From the NCBI GenBank assembly GCA_963669155.1, contig OZ022585.1:12109149-12173148 (forward strand): a stretch of 64,000 nt of DNA, given 5' to 3'. Below, piece by piece: positions 31,537 through 44,357 of this stretch. The position numbers and the translations under genes are program-made. Each line of letters opens with the position of its first letter. Positions within the stretch are counted from its first letter, which is position 1. The stretch comes from Arbacia lixula. Its lineage: Eukaryota > Echinodermata > Echinoidea > Arbacioida > Arbaciidae. The notes beneath the pieces are model-generated. The model did no database searches, was not told the DNA's origin, and saw only the letters and a program-made list of their open reading frames with translations.

Positions 31537-31549
31537 CTTCACGTAGATA

Positions 31550-32988
31550 TTAGGGAAAATTCTAAAACTTCGAAAAAGGTTAAATCGGCACAAGCAACAA
31601 TCAAGGAATAGATTATCAAAATTGCAAAAACAATCGAATAGTGTAAAAGCCGCGTCTCGCCCCTTGAAGTATTAAGTTAGATCACGAGAAATCGATGAGA
31701 ACGGTGCTTCTTCCGAATGAACGCGCAAACGACTGTTTGCAAACGTACGTACCATACTTATACGCGAAGAATGATTGAACCGAAGCGCGCTAGCGACGGG
31801 AAGTGCGCGCGCGCACCTGGATACAGTTATGACAGGACCGCTAGGGTAGTGATGCGTCGCTAGGCCGTGTTTCGCGCCAATTGCGTTTTGGCGGGAATCC
31901 TCGCAAAGTCGCAAAATGAGTTATGTTTGTTGCAACGTTGGGTGAGATGAGTAGATGGGGAGTCGATGGAGTGTAAAAGTCGCGTGTATAGACCATTTAA
32001 GAACAAAATTCTAGGGAATTAAACAAAGTAAACATAACTGCAAAACCCCATCCCTCCCATTTTTTGTTGGGGGGGGGGGGGGGGGGGACAGTGGACATTT
32101 TTACGTAAATGTGTGTAAATCGAAATAAGATGAAGGATGGATGTGTCGTAGAGCATTATAATTATATAAGCGTAGAGCTATGAGCTGGGGTGGGGGGAAC
32201 TCGAAGGAGGCAAGTAATATCTAACAGTCAATGTGAGATCTTCGGCGAGGGAGCTAAGGGTGTGGGACTTTTTGTAAAAATGAAATGTTTTATAAAAAAT
32301 GAAAGTCCTGTTTATAGACCGCTCAAACCAACTTACTACCTGTTCTCATCTATTTGTTGTTGTATATGCAAAGATATATTACCACAGTGCTTCCGACTCC
32401 TCTCAGAAATTTGTTATTAATGTTTATGCAAAAATGTGTCACCCTAGTGTATCTGACTCCTTTGCCACCTAACCTGAGCAAACTGTTATCCTTGTGTTTA
32501 CACAAATGTGTTTCTACGGTGTTTTCGACCACCCCCAATAATTTATTGTCTGTTTGCCTTTGCAATTACCTCTCTGCACTGTTCAGTGCAATATTGTCCC
32601 CTTCTATAGACTAGTAACAACCACATTCCCTACGCATTATGCTCACGCAGATACCATTGAATTTTTGACATGCCTTGTTTTGCGTATGGAAACAGAACAT
32701 TCCTTAACCGTCTATTATCAGGATAAATGTTCTTTCACGTATTTTCCTTTAAAATCCAACAGCAGATGTATTTTTGAGCACATTATTTTCTGTTAACAGC
32801 CTATCTTTATATTCACCTATTCTGTATCATGCACAATGATGATGAAAAATACCACTGTTAACTCGAACGCCGCTGCTGTTAGCATGCTTTATCCTCAGTC
32901 ACCTGCTGATAATTATGACACCAGTAATTTCAGTTAACAGCGAACTTAGAAGAGGGCGAAGATTTCGACATCGTCACTTTCTTAAAAT
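31550..32988. other. Possible promoter region and non-coding sequence
   Basis: GC-rich CGCG words occur at 31780-31880, a G-run at about 32069-32087, and tandem-like AATTTATTGTC / ATTTGTTGT words near 32350-32560. No gene was recognised. Confidence 0.3.
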
Positions 32989-33350
32989 ATGCAGACTTCT
33001 GAATTGAGACTAGATTTTGACTGTAACAATGCCGCAGTCCAAAATGTATTCACTCACTATCACACAGAGGATGAACTTCTTTCAACCACTCATAATGACG
33101 TAACTCAACTTTTTATTTCACATTTTAATATCAGAAGCTTAAATAAAAACTTTGATCAATTTCTTTCTCTTGTGAGCACGTTGAAAACCGAATATAATAT
33201 TATCGGGCTCAGTGAAATTTGGTTAAACGAGACATCACCCTCTTCGCTGCTTACAATAGACGGCTTTAGAGTCATTACAATAGAACATGGAAGAAAGGAG
33301 GAGTCGGATTTTATGTGTCACAGAATTTAGATTGTGTGTTTTTTTTTGGA
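32989..33350 (+). pseudogene. LINE endonuclease N-terminal fragment
   Basis: The plus-strand frame contains LFISHFNIRSLNKNFDQFL and NIIGLSEIWLN, the first two motifs of the EEP endonuclease of CR1/L2/Rex-like LINEs (Asn and Glu of the metal site). A frame change near 33290 leads into GGVGFYVSQNLDC, after which the homology stops. It is a 5' relic without RT. Confidence 0.7.
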
Positions 33351-33843
33351 AAAATATAGCGTGATGTCAGATTCATCAAACACTCGAAGAATCACTATTG
33401 AGCATAAATACACAAATGTGTATCCAAAGCAATATGGTGTGAAGTCGTGGTTCAATCATGGGATGAAATGTTGTAAGGAAGTGTCGTGAAGATTTGAAGT
33501 GTTGGGGTGAAGTGGTTTGCTGTAACAAAGGATTAATATTATACACACTTTAATTATACTGTAAATTCCTACTGCAAACCGAATGGTACATAGATAAGCG
33601 TCGTTATCGCTCACCTTGTGTGTACTTGGCTAGTTACTTATAAGCATTAATTGATTGTAGCGCAGTAATTAATGAACATAAACATAATATTTCAACTGAA
33701 TGATATTTACAATGTAATCGGTCAAAGTCTTATAACTTCATCATTCTGGATGGTTCACTACATAACCTTCTAATACCTGTCTAGGTAGTGTAAACGGAGT
33801 GTTTATAATCATTGCATAACACAGTAATAACGAGGCATGAAAT

Positions 33844-33877
<34 letters not shown>

Positions 33878-34085
33878 CGAATCTCCTTCAAAATAATAAC
33901 TGGGATTTTGACGTACAAACTGCTGTAAAGCTTTACTACAACATTACTGAACAACTGAACACGCCTTTAATCATACCAAATTATGACAACAAAAATTTCT
34001 TCATGTATCACAGTAATCGGGGCAATCATTGATGTGTGGCTGAAACAAGTATTAAACTTCTATCTCAACTTTAATACAAGTGTTT
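33351..34085. other. Non-coding, with a (GT)n microsatellite at 33846-33876
   Basis: No gene recognised apart from the GT tract. Confidence 0.4.
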
Positions 34086-35690
34086 GAGAACCCGAGTCAT
34101 TTTGTTGACGTTATACAGTGCGCCATCTCCGGCAGACCCGTCCGCTGTGTATAATGCGCACAAAGTGTAAGGATTGTGAAAATGAGTGATCAATAAAAGC
34201 CGTCCGGCTGACTATCAAAGCCACTTTTTCCCCCAAATTTCTTGTTTGGTTTGTTAGAAGAACTCCATAGCTACTTCCCATCAAAAGATTATATGAGGTA
34301 ATTTCGCATTAAAGTACTTCAATTTAACAATATGTAATACCTTGTCATACACCGTGCGCCATCTCCGGCAGACCCGTCCGCTGTGTATAAATGCGCACAA
34401 AATGCGAAAATTGTGAAAATGAGTGATCAATAAAAGCCGTCCGGCTGACTATCAAAGCCACTTTTTCCCCAAAATGTCTTGTTTGGTTTGTTAAAAGAGC
34501 TCCATAGCTATTTCCCATGAAGAGGTCATATGAGGTAATTTCGCATTAAAGTACTCAAATTTAACAATATGTAACACCTTGTCATACTCCGTGCGCCATC
34601 TCCGGCAAACCCGTCCGCTGTGTTTGCATTAATGCGCACAAAATGTGAAAATTGTGAAAATGAGTGATCAATAAAAGCCGTCCGGCTGACTATCAAAGCC
34701 ACTTTTCCCCCCAATATTTTTATTTTGTTTGCTAGAAGAACTCCATAGCTACTTCCCATCAAAAGGTCATATGAGGTAATTTCGCATTAAAGTACTCAAA
34801 TTTATCAATGTGGAATACCTTGTCATACACCGTGCGCCATCTCCGGCAGACCCGTCCGCTGTGTATAAATGCGCACAAAATGTGAAAATTGTGAAAATGA
34901 GTGATCAATAAAAGCCGTCCGGCTGACTATCAAAGCCACTTTTCCCCCCAATATTTTTATTTTGTTTGCTAGAAGAACTCCATAGCTACTTCCCATCAAA
35001 AGGTCATATGAGGTAATTTCGCATTAAAGTACTTCAATTTAACAATATGTAATACCCTGTCATACACCGTGCGCCATCTCCGGCAAACCCGTCCGCTGTG
35101 TATAAAAATGCGCACAAAGTGTGAGAATTGTGAAAATGAGTGATCAATAAAACCCGTCCTGCTGACTATCAAAGCCACTTTTTCCCCAAACTGTCTTGCT
35201 TGGTTTGTTAGAAGAACTCCATAGCTATTTCCCATGAAGTGGTCATATGAGGTAATTTCGCATTAAAGTACTTCAATTTAACAATATGTAATACCCTGTC
35301 ATACACCGTGCGCCATCTCCGGCAGACCCGTACGCTGTGTATAAAAATGCGCACAAAATGTGAAAATTGTGAAAATGAGTGATCAATAAAAGCCGTCCGG
35401 CTGACTATCAAAGGCACTTTTTCCCCCAATATTTTTATTTTGTTTGTTAGAAGAACTCCATAGCTACTTCCCATCAAAAGGTCATATGAGGTAATTTCGC
35501 ATTAAAGTACTTCAATTTAACAATATGTAATACTTTGTCATACACAGTGCGCCATCTCCGGCAGGCCCGTGCGCTGTGTAATGGGCACAAAATGTGAAAA
35601 TTGTGAAAATGAGTGATCAATAAAAGCCGTCCGGCTGACTATCAAAGCCACTTTTTCCCAAAAATGTCATTATTTCTGCTTTCTTTGAAG
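34086..35690. repeat. Tandem satellite, about 7 units of 238 bp
   Basis: GCGCCATCTCCGGCA recurs at about 34120, 34356, 34593, 34834, 35071, 35310 and 35549, spacing 236-241 bp. Units share CGTCCGGCTGACTATCAAAG and AGTGATCAATAAAAG, and differ by a few substitutions and indels. Minus-strand frames of 71-89 codons run through it but carry no conserved protein signal. Confidence 0.95.
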
Positions 35691-36541
35691 TTGTTTCACC
35701 CATCTGAACATAATCATACAGGTCAGGCAGCCTAGTTGTAGATTTTTAAAAAAAAATCATTCCACCACATTTTATATTGTCTCTTTAATAGATAAACTCA
35801 TATGAATGAAAATAGATATATAGTTAATCAAATAAAGACAAATAAATTATTTGCAACACTGTATTAATCAAGACCGTTAAATTCATCCACATTTAAAATT
35901 GGCAACAGCATGCGCGTTGCGAAATAGTAGCTAGTCTCACGCACGTCACGCTTCACTTATTCCGGCGCTTCGGCTAGGATCAGCGGAGTGATATATGCTA
36001 GTGCAGTGATTGCAGGATTGCAGGCCGAATTGAACAGCGCGGTCAATTTTCAGCCGATTTTGAGCTGTGATTTCTCTCAGACCTTTTGATTTGATATCAA
36101 TAATGACGGCTCTTTTTTCAACCAATCAGAAAGACCTTTACATCAAATCTAGACCAAGGATGTATAATGTGATCTGGCGATGGTACCAAAATTTTAGCTG
36201 GCGCCGTTTTCATTTCACAGCAAGTTGAAAACGCGGGAAACAAATGAAAAAGGGATTATCGCCCAAAAGTACGCTCAGATTGGTAAAAAAACATGGAAGT
36301 TTTCTTTGGAAATATGCAAAATTATGATTTTTTCCAACAAATATAGTTCCAATGTACATCATTCATCAGAGAAAACATTCATGATTTCAAAGATGAAGGT
36401 ACCAAAGTGATTTTCAGCGCAAAGCTAACGCTATTGGTAAATATAAGAAATACAGAGCGATTTTGCTCCATTGACTCAACGTTAAAGAATTTGACCTACG
36501 GGACGGATTTGACCGGCGTTTGCTTAACTGCACATTGAAAT
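35691..36541. other. Non-coding, no gene
   Basis: AT-rich; no recognised feature. Confidence 0.35.
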
Positions 36542-36830
36542 TCATATGTCCAAAGCTGTCAAATTCTGGTGGTTCGTTCCTTTGAAATACCATGTCGTTA
36601 TTACGTCATTCATTTTCTCAAAGCTCTGCTGTGAGAAGCAAGCGATGTTACCATGGAGTTTTATTGACGTATCAACATGTTTGGCAAAAATATGCATATA
36701 TATTGTAACATCTTTCGCGAGATATGTCCTAGCATAATTTGAAACCCAAGTTTGCGCATCCATCTTGAATGTAGTTATTTCAGTTTCAGACATTTCAGCT
36801 TGCCACTGTTTGACCAGCTTCAGCATGCAT
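36542..36830 (-). pseudogene. Second, degenerate copy of the CCHC transposase family
   Basis: WVSNYARTYLAKDVTIYMHI and FSQQSFEKMNDVITTWYF match the C-terminal third of the 723-residue protein (WVSDYAKVYLAKDVTLYMHI and FSQQSFEKLNDRITNWYF). The match is limited to this segment; stops and frame changes follow upstream. The region after it to 37242 may hold further remains, for example DYRRQNGHDECAQWLQSTYP. Confidence 0.75.
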
Positions 36831-37787
36831 AACATCATCAGCATGTTTACGTTTTCTTGTAGCAGCCTTTTTTCTAGGAAACTCGTAAGGGGATGACAGG
36901 AAACTGTCATGCCCATCTGTTATGCGGGATTTATTTTTATTTTCTTTTTGAAATGAACGATTCAGGCCCCCATTGGTTTGGGTAAGTAGATTGCAACCAT
37001 TGGGCACACTCATCGTGACCATTTTGCCTTCTGTAATCTAACACTTGACCTTTAGTTAATTTAAAATCTGGGGGATGGGGCTGGTTTAATTCCTGAGGAG
37101 CTAGCACTGGTTGGGAATAAGGAGGGATAATTGCCAAGATGTAGTAAGCATGCCAAGGCAGGACAGAGAAAAGATTTAATAGCAAGATATTAAAGGTAAG
37201 CACACCAATGGAAGATTTGAACAAAGGATGGTTGTGAAGCATGCCCAGGCAAGATGTGGTGCAGGAAGAGGTAATGTATAGCCAAGGAGTAGGTGAGAGT
37301 GAGGTTCAAGAATGATTAATGGTGGGTAAGAAAGAAATGGATGAGCATGAGCATTAGAATTAGGTGATGTTAAAATGAGAGCTAATCAAGCACCGGGAGG
37401 ATTTTGGTAGGGATCCTCAGCCAAAAGCAAATAAGAATGAAAAATATTCCTTTTTTGACTTCCGGTACCCACAATTCCCCCTAAAAAGGGAAATTACCGG
37501 AAATCAGGAAAAAACATAGCTACCCCATAATCCTCAAATTCAAAATGGCGGATCGGCAAAAATTGTCGACCGCTCGTAACGATGTAAAAAAGTCACCAAA
37601 TTTACCGATAAACCTTCATTCAACCCCAAAATAATGCTTATACTGAGAAAAGGTAGGATGTATTCATAGTAAAAATGTTTTCAAAGATATTTTTCATGCT
37701 CGCATCTCTTCGATTATCGTCGATTTCTGAGCATCATTAGTACAGTGACAGATACGAAGTTTGCTCGGTGTACGTATTGTGACATCG

Positions 37788-38880
37788 CTAATTATAGTTT
37801 TCTTCACATAATAATAAATCGGACAACATTTTACTTTGAAAAATAAAAACATAGCGACCATGGAAAGCCGTAGTGGTCATACTTCGGCAATGCTTCAAAA
37901 CGGGAATTTGCTGCGTCTTCAGGAGGTGAAAAAGCTGATCGCTTAACTGAACTAATTTTTCCATATGAATTGCATGTGAAATGTTTCGATTTTTTTTTAA
38001 TATACCAAATCCCCATATTTCGCTTCCATAAAGCAAAATAGGTAAAACAAGCTGATCAAATAACTCCAAGAGAATATCAATAGGTAAATTAAAGTGGTAT
38101 GTTTTTGAGAAAAGACTGTACATTGCCCTTCTTGCTTGATTCAGCTGTTTTATTTTTGCTTTGCGAAATGAATTGTCATAATTACAGGTGGTACCGAGAT
38201 ACACATATTCATCAACAACTTCAACTACGTTATTATCGAACATAAAAATTGGAATCTTCCTTACTTTCCCACGAGAAAAGATGATGACTTTTGTTTTCTC
38301 AGTATTAACCTGCAACAACCATTTTTTACAGTATACAGATAATGCATCCAGTGCAAGTTGAAGGTCACTTTCAGATTTTGCAAGAACTATTGTATCGTCT
38401 GCGTAAAGTAGAGTTAACAGCTTGAATTATATATCAACACTTTTTACATATGCAGCTGCATCAATTTTACGAGGAAGAATATCTATCCCTTGAAATTTCT
38501 CAGAAATGAACTGTTCAAAATCATTTAAAAATAACGCGAAAAGAATAGGAGACAAATTTTCTCCTTGACGTACACCAATGTTGCACTCAAACATACTTGA
38601 TTTAACTGATCCAGTACTCACACATGACTTCGCTTGATTGTACATGTGATTGATTATTTAAAAGAAACCATCGATATTATTTCTTAAAAGTTTGCTCCAA
38701 AGAGAAGTCCTGTCAACGAGATCGAATGCCTTTTTATAATCAATAAATGCACAATAAACTCTCTCTTTTTTTGAAAGGTATAAATGAAATACAAATATAA
38801 ATATTATGATCGAGCGTAGAATGACCATTACGAAACCCGGCCTGTTCATAACCGATTATATTGTTATCATAGTCAGTCAG
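37788..38880 (-). pseudogene. LINE reverse transcriptase relic
   Basis: Fragments in several frames keep RT order. From 38850 down: YKKAFDLVDRTSLWSKLL (motif A), VRQGENLSPILFALFLNDFE (B), LYADDTIVLAKS (C, YADD), then QVNTEKTKVIIFSRGKVRK and YLGTTCNYDNSF. It ends with LPILLYGSEIWGF. It has stops and frameshifts and is of a different clade from the LINE at 9.8-12.5 kb. It lies between the transposase relic and the RING relic and may have inserted into them. Confidence 0.75.
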
Positions 38881-39464
38881 TGGCGACGGGGATGAATGAA
38901 ATTTCATGCCAGACCTACCACTGGGTTTACTTCAAGCCAGGTTGACTCTATCTAGAGCCCGATTCTCCTCATAGTTGAGAAAAGGGCCGGCCTATTGTCA
39001 ATGCAATCATGCATAATGCGTAACTTATGCATTGTCTCATTATCGATCTGCATTAAATATCGTATGAATGCAGTAAGTTTTCAATTAAGTTGATATGTTT
39101 AACCATTTTTGAATAGTAGCGTCTTATTTTCACAACTTTCTTACAATTTTCTGTAAGAAAATTGAAGTAGGTCAAGTATGAAGCATCTTTTGATATATCG
39201 CGCTCGTATAGGTTATTCAGGATGGTCGACCGCATGGGTCTAGTGACCCACTTCCTCACTTCCCGCGAGACAAAGTTTTATACAAAACTTACTGATAATG
39301 TTTTTGGTTTACTGTGAGATGCATAAACCGGCCTTACATGTGTTTAAACTATTTAAAACAAACCCTACAATACAACAGAAAATGTCGCTTACAGAAAAAT
39401 AATAATTATAAGGAAATAAGATTACCTACTGCATGACTGGGAGCGCGGCGACCAATGTGGATTG
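38881..39464. other. Non-coding, no gene
   Basis: No recognised feature; a 68-codon minus frame at 39053-39259 is taken as chance. Confidence 0.35.
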
Positions 39465-39612
39465 GTTACAGGCCCTAGCTAGCCTATAACCGATTATATT
39501 GGTTACTGGTTGACCAACGAATTGGTTAGTTTATAACCAGTACAATGGCTGAAACAACCAATATTGGATTAACCAATGAGATTGATTTTTTTAACCAATC
39601 TGTTTTTAGTGT
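39465..39612. repeat. Clustered AACCAAT/ATTGGTT words (putative MITE)
   Basis: About nine ATTGGTT/AACCAAT words alternate in orientation within 150 bp, and the segment ends GTTTTTAGTGTG. The layout mirrors the ACACC/GGTGT cluster at 8854-9153 but with another word. Confidence 0.5.
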
Positions 39613-39635
39613 GTGGTGGTGCCAATATAGTCCTT

Positions 39636-40030
39636 TTACTGAGGGATGAGATGTGATATGAGGTTGGTGGTATTGTTATGAAGATTGTAATCATGGGTTG
39701 ATGTTGAACGATGGCTGTGTTGTGTTGCTCTGTCATATGTGAGGTTTATTTTGCATTGCTTGCATGATACGATTGATTCGTTCAGAATGTTATGAAAGTA
39801 TGTGGTTGCTGGAGTGAGAGACTGGAAATGTACTTGTGAATGGCAGATGGGGCATGGAATATGTACATGAAGATCACACATGAACAAGCCCTCTATACAA
39901 GACATGCAAAACAAATGTTCACGTGGTGTTGACAAGGGATCAAACAAGGACACTCTCACGCACTACAAGAAAACTGGCTGTCATTGCCTACCCCAAACCT
40001 TTCTTTGAAGGAATCTTCAATGTCAATGTC
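39636..40030 (-). pseudogene. RAG1-like N-terminal RING/zinc-finger relic
   Basis: The minus frame reads FDPLSTPREHLFCMSCIEGL, then PCPICHSQVHFQSLTPA, then FHNILNESIVSCKQCKINLT ending in QHSH. This reproduces the order C-x2-C ... HxFCxxCI ... CPxC ... S-P ... ILN ... C-x2-C ... H of the RING and following finger of RAG1. The first Cys pair (FSCSA) lies in another frame near 39980, separated by a TGA or frameshift. I infer a RAG1-N-like transposon relic; similar domains on transposons (N-RAG-TP) have been described from molluscs and other invertebrates. Confidence 0.55.
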
Positions 40031-40996
40031 AGCCAACTTGAATTTCTTTTCAGGGAATCCAAGGTGGCACGGAGGGAGCGATTTATTTTGGGACAACCCA
40101 GTCCCAGGCTTTTTTTTGGTGGACGCCCCCCCCCCCTCCCCCGGGCAGATGACCAGCCCACCTCCATTTCTTTGATTTAATTTCCTGTAGGATGTCCCGC
40201 ACTTCGGTTTTCTTTCTCAAATTCTGGTTTCTAACTTTGTCCCTCTTTGTAACTCCAATCATAATTTTTTTTGCATAACCCTTTCGGTTACTCTAAGTTT
40301 TCTATCCAGTCTCTTAGTTGTGGTCCATGTTTCTGTTCCAAAAAAATAGCACAGGTATGATGCACTGGTTGAAAAATGGGGTAATACAATAGATTTATAA
40401 ATAAGTTTCATTACGTGAATTACATGAAATGAAAGAGTATATCTTTACATTATGACTGGCCGTCTTCAAAGATTCAGGACGTGAGATAATGTTGTAAGAT
40501 ATTGCAAAGTCTGATGAATTGTCACATTTTAATATGAATACCAGCATTTGTGTTTTGAAAACAAAGTTTGATTTGGACTTACGTCCTTTCCGATCATAAC
40601 TGTTATCGGCCCATTATCTCAGTTTTTGACTTGAGTCATTTTGCCGAATACCAACTGAATTACATGTACTATGTACTGTAATAGCTTGGCAAGATTTGGA
40701 CTCGAAACTATTTCAGAATACCACTTCAGGAGGATTTACGGTTCTTTATGCTGATCTGCAATTTAATCAATCATGAAGACCAATAATGAGTGTGGGATCT
40801 TCATTGCAGATTGATCATTTTGTACTTTTACATACTTTTACGGTTACTGTAATTATAAGATTATTTATTGTACATTGTATTGATTATCAACTCATACTTC
40901 TGTATCATGGATTCAACTGAATGTTTATATGCAGCAATAAAGCTTAATTATTTAGATTGTCCTTTATCTCGTGTCTGATTTATACTTTACTCTTAA
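40031..40996. other. Non-coding, no gene
   Basis: Contains a C-run near 40126-40142. No recognised gene. Confidence 0.35.
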
Positions 40997-41552
40997 AGGG
41001 TTACTAAATTAGAAAAATAAGTTCCCACTAATCTATGTAAAATTATCCACTAAAAACGAATTTTACATTTGTTTGCCGCAATAAAGTGACATTAATTTGA
41101 AAAAAAAAAAAAAACGCGCGCCTCCAGTGACGTCAGAGAAGTCAAAATGCCATAGATTGTACGGAAGTCAACAATAGACCATTTTCGTAATGTATTCACA
41201 ACTTTCCCCCTAACTGCGTAGTAACGCGTTATTGCATTCACCTGTATTTTGTCATTCAGATTCAATGGATGGAATGCACTTTGAATCTATTAGTTGTTGC
41301 TACTCGGAAAAACCTCGGACAAGCTTTGGGGTTCTTATTGGTAACGTATTGTTTGAACGGCGTGAATAAAATATTTTATTCACGCCGTTCGCATTTATGG
41401 CATTTTGACTTCTCTGACGCGACTGGAGACGTGCGTTATATCAAATTCTCGTCAAAATGAGACTTTATTGCGGCAAACGAATGTGAAATTCGTTTTAGTG
41501 GATAATTTTACATACATTAGTCGGACCTTATTTTTTCTAATTTAGTAACCCT
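40997..41552. mobile_element. 556-bp MITE with TTAA target and long inverted repeats
   Basis: TTAA flanks (40993-40996 and 41553-41556) enclose ends AGGGTTACTAAATTAG and CTAATTTAGTAACCCT. Nearly 100 bp at each end are inverted copies, including CTTTATTGCGGCAAAC. It belongs to the same TTAA-AGGG class as the 364-bp MITE, with a different sequence. Confidence 0.85.
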
Positions 41553-41883
41553 TTAATGTAACACCTTACATGTAACGCTTACAACTTCTGACTATATGTT
41601 GTAGACCAATTCATTAACTCACATGTCGCTTCCAAGCGTTGCCTTAGGTTACCTCTTTCTGTCATCTATAGTTTATTTGTATGTGTTTGAAACAACATAA
41701 ATATCATGGCAGGATTGTTTCTTCACCCATTGTGAGAACATGAGATTGATCCGTTGAATCATAAAGTTGGTGTCTTTTTGGAGGTCTGTCAAACAAGATT
41801 TTGGTGAATAATATTTCTGGCGTATATTCAAGTGACGCTGTTTGATAATCCATTTTCTGGCCCCCTCAAAGCAAAATTCATTC

Positions 41884-41931
<48 letters not shown>

Positions 41932-43016
41932 CATTGTACAAATAATAAAATAATAATTTCCCCTCATGTCCCGCTTGAGTGGGTACACATGAGATCAAAC
42001 TGAACATACGAAAAAGAGATCAAATGTGATTCGAGGAAGAGAAACTAAGAACATAGACCCTCGATAAAAAGTTCCGCAACTCAATTTTGAGAGGATAATA
42101 TATCGCTTGCTGCTTCATCATCGTATGTGACTGGGGTATCATTAGAACGCTTGATTATTCCTCTTCACATTGGTGTGTAATTTGCTACGATTATGCAATC
42201 ATGGAATGTGCAGTATTCCCGAATATGGGGTAAAGTCACAAATGAAATGCATTGTTTTCAATGTCTCCATTTCATTGGAAGATGCCATGTGTTCCGAATA
42301 GTGTCGACGGGACAATAAACGCATCGCCGTATCATCATCATTCAAACCCATTCCATGTGAAAAACAAACGGAAAACAGCATTTTGCAACCTTTTATTTTT
42401 TACCTTGCTGCATGTTCAGAAGGTCTGCGCGTTCCATGAGTGCGTGAGCATTACAAACGATACATCATTGTACAGATGAATAGTCAAGCTGTCTGATGAT
42501 ACCACATTTATGTACGATAATGAAACAACTAAAGGTGAGTTGCAAAGCTTTTTGTGAGGGGTTTACATAATGTTTGAAAAACATTTTTTTTTAGATTGGC
42601 TTTTAGATTGGCAACACTATTTTTTTAAATCAGAATTTCAACATTAAATGGAACCAACACTCCAATATAAATCAACATAACGTCAAAAACAACATTTAGA
42701 GCAATAATATTGGGCCAATTTTAAGAGCAAATGTGTGATATCGACCTTTACAGCGCGATGTTAATTTGAAGATTAAGTGAACATATGACCCATATTTTGC
42801 TTTGAAAATAATTACGAAGATGATACATAGCAAAAAACGCATCTGCTGAAGAACTTTATGCTGTTTCATGTGATGCATCTTGTATTATATTTGATAGTTG
42901 ATATCAACATATATTGTCCCGAACCACATTTTGTGGTACTTGGTCCCTTATGGATTATTAAATACGACATCAACATGTCACATGTCACAACAAATCACTT
43001 TGTCCAATACATAGCC
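41553..43016. other. Non-coding; (TA)n tract at 41886-41928
   Basis: No gene recognised; short frames are chance. The TA tract is the only clear feature. Confidence 0.4.
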
Positions 43017-43158
43017 ATCTATATACAGAGTTTGACCAACTCGGGTTCATTCGGTTACAACATGGCGCACATTCTTTTGTTATTTACTTGCCCAACAAAG
43101 CAACACGCGCCATGTTGTGACCTATTGAAACCGAGTTGGCCAAACTCTGATTATAGAT
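43017..43158. repeat. 142-bp imperfect inverted repeat
   Basis: ATCTATATACAGAGTTTGAC on the left pairs with the reverse complement of the right end (CAAACTCTGATTATAGAT). Inner ACAACATGGCGC / GCGCCATGTTGT also pair. It is probably a small MITE. Confidence 0.75.
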
Positions 43159-44231
43159 TGCTCTGCGTCCAATATGTTGAAGAGCGCCATCATCAGAAAG
43201 CAATAAAGGACATAAATATGAGTCTGTAAAACAGCCACGACGCTACCAAAGCAACCCAACTACCGATACCTAGTTAGGTTAGTTCATTCTTTATTTTGTA
43301 TTCTTCAAGACATTTCCCATTGAATACATGTTTTTAAATATTAAGAACAGGTAAAAAGATAATGATACATATTTATATAAACATGAGAACAAACTACAAG
43401 CTCACTGAAATAAAATAACACTACTAATTAAATAATACATGTACATTGGTGCTGTGGAGAACAGAGATGAAGTTCAGCCATTTAAAACAAACATGCCCAG
43501 ATTCGAATTTGCTAACATAACGTGAAATCCTTGAAAATTAGTACGAACTGAAGGGCCATATAATGGCAATGTGTATGCATATGCGTTCGTGTGTGTTTGG
43601 AAGGGGTGGGATTTAGTACCTCAAAATACAATATATACCAGATAATCTCCACGTACAAGTAATTTGAGGTTGTATCGTAGCAACAAAATAAAGTAAAAGC
43701 CTAATTTCAATAATGTCAGGAAAATCTGAAACATCATACAAAAGTAAACAGAAACAAAATTATGAACTAAATCAAATGAAACCAAACAAACAATTCAAAA
43801 CGATGTAACAAATAAGTGGATAGTATGAATATTTCATTAGGGAATGCTCAGAGTGTCTTCAATAATAACATGTAGTCAATTATCATACACATAAACCTAT
43901 AACTAATAATCTCTATTTCATGGTTACCGAATAACAAAAGATATTCGAACATTATTTAAGTTCAAACTCGCAAAACGGGTTAAGACAGCATATGTGTTCC
44001 TTCCTTTTCACTTTTTGATGTTTCATTACAATGATACTTTTATACTGCCATAATAAAAAAATCCCACTTTTGTCAAGTATAGAATGCCAAAAAGAAATCA
44101 CTACATACCCCTTAATGCCTGCTGATATTTCCCGTCACTGACTACGGGAATATTATTATGACCAAAGAAAAACGAAGTTAAATCTGATTCAAGAAATACA
44201 CATGTGCGCTTTCATTTTGGTCTTGAAATCC
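43159..44231. other. Non-coding, downstream of the five-exon gene
   Basis: No gene recognised. Confidence 0.35.
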
Positions 44232-44237
44232 TTTATT
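44232..44237 (-). terminator. Candidate poly(A) signal of the five-exon gene
   Basis: TTTATT on the plus strand, AATAAA on the coding strand, about 760 nt after the stop codon at 44997. If used, the 24-bp minisatellite is in the 3' UTR. Confidence 0.3.
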
Positions 44238-44357
44238 ATTTTCTTCTCCGGAATAAAACAACTCGTGCACGTTAACACTTATTGTTCGATACCGTGAACA
44301 ACTTTCAGGAATGAAAGGCATATTGTGGTAGTGAACATAATACATTTAATTTACTAA

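Noticed and set aside
34086-35690. CRISPR-like array of direct repeats
   Set aside because: Units are 238 bp without unique spacers, and the genome is animal; this is a satellite.
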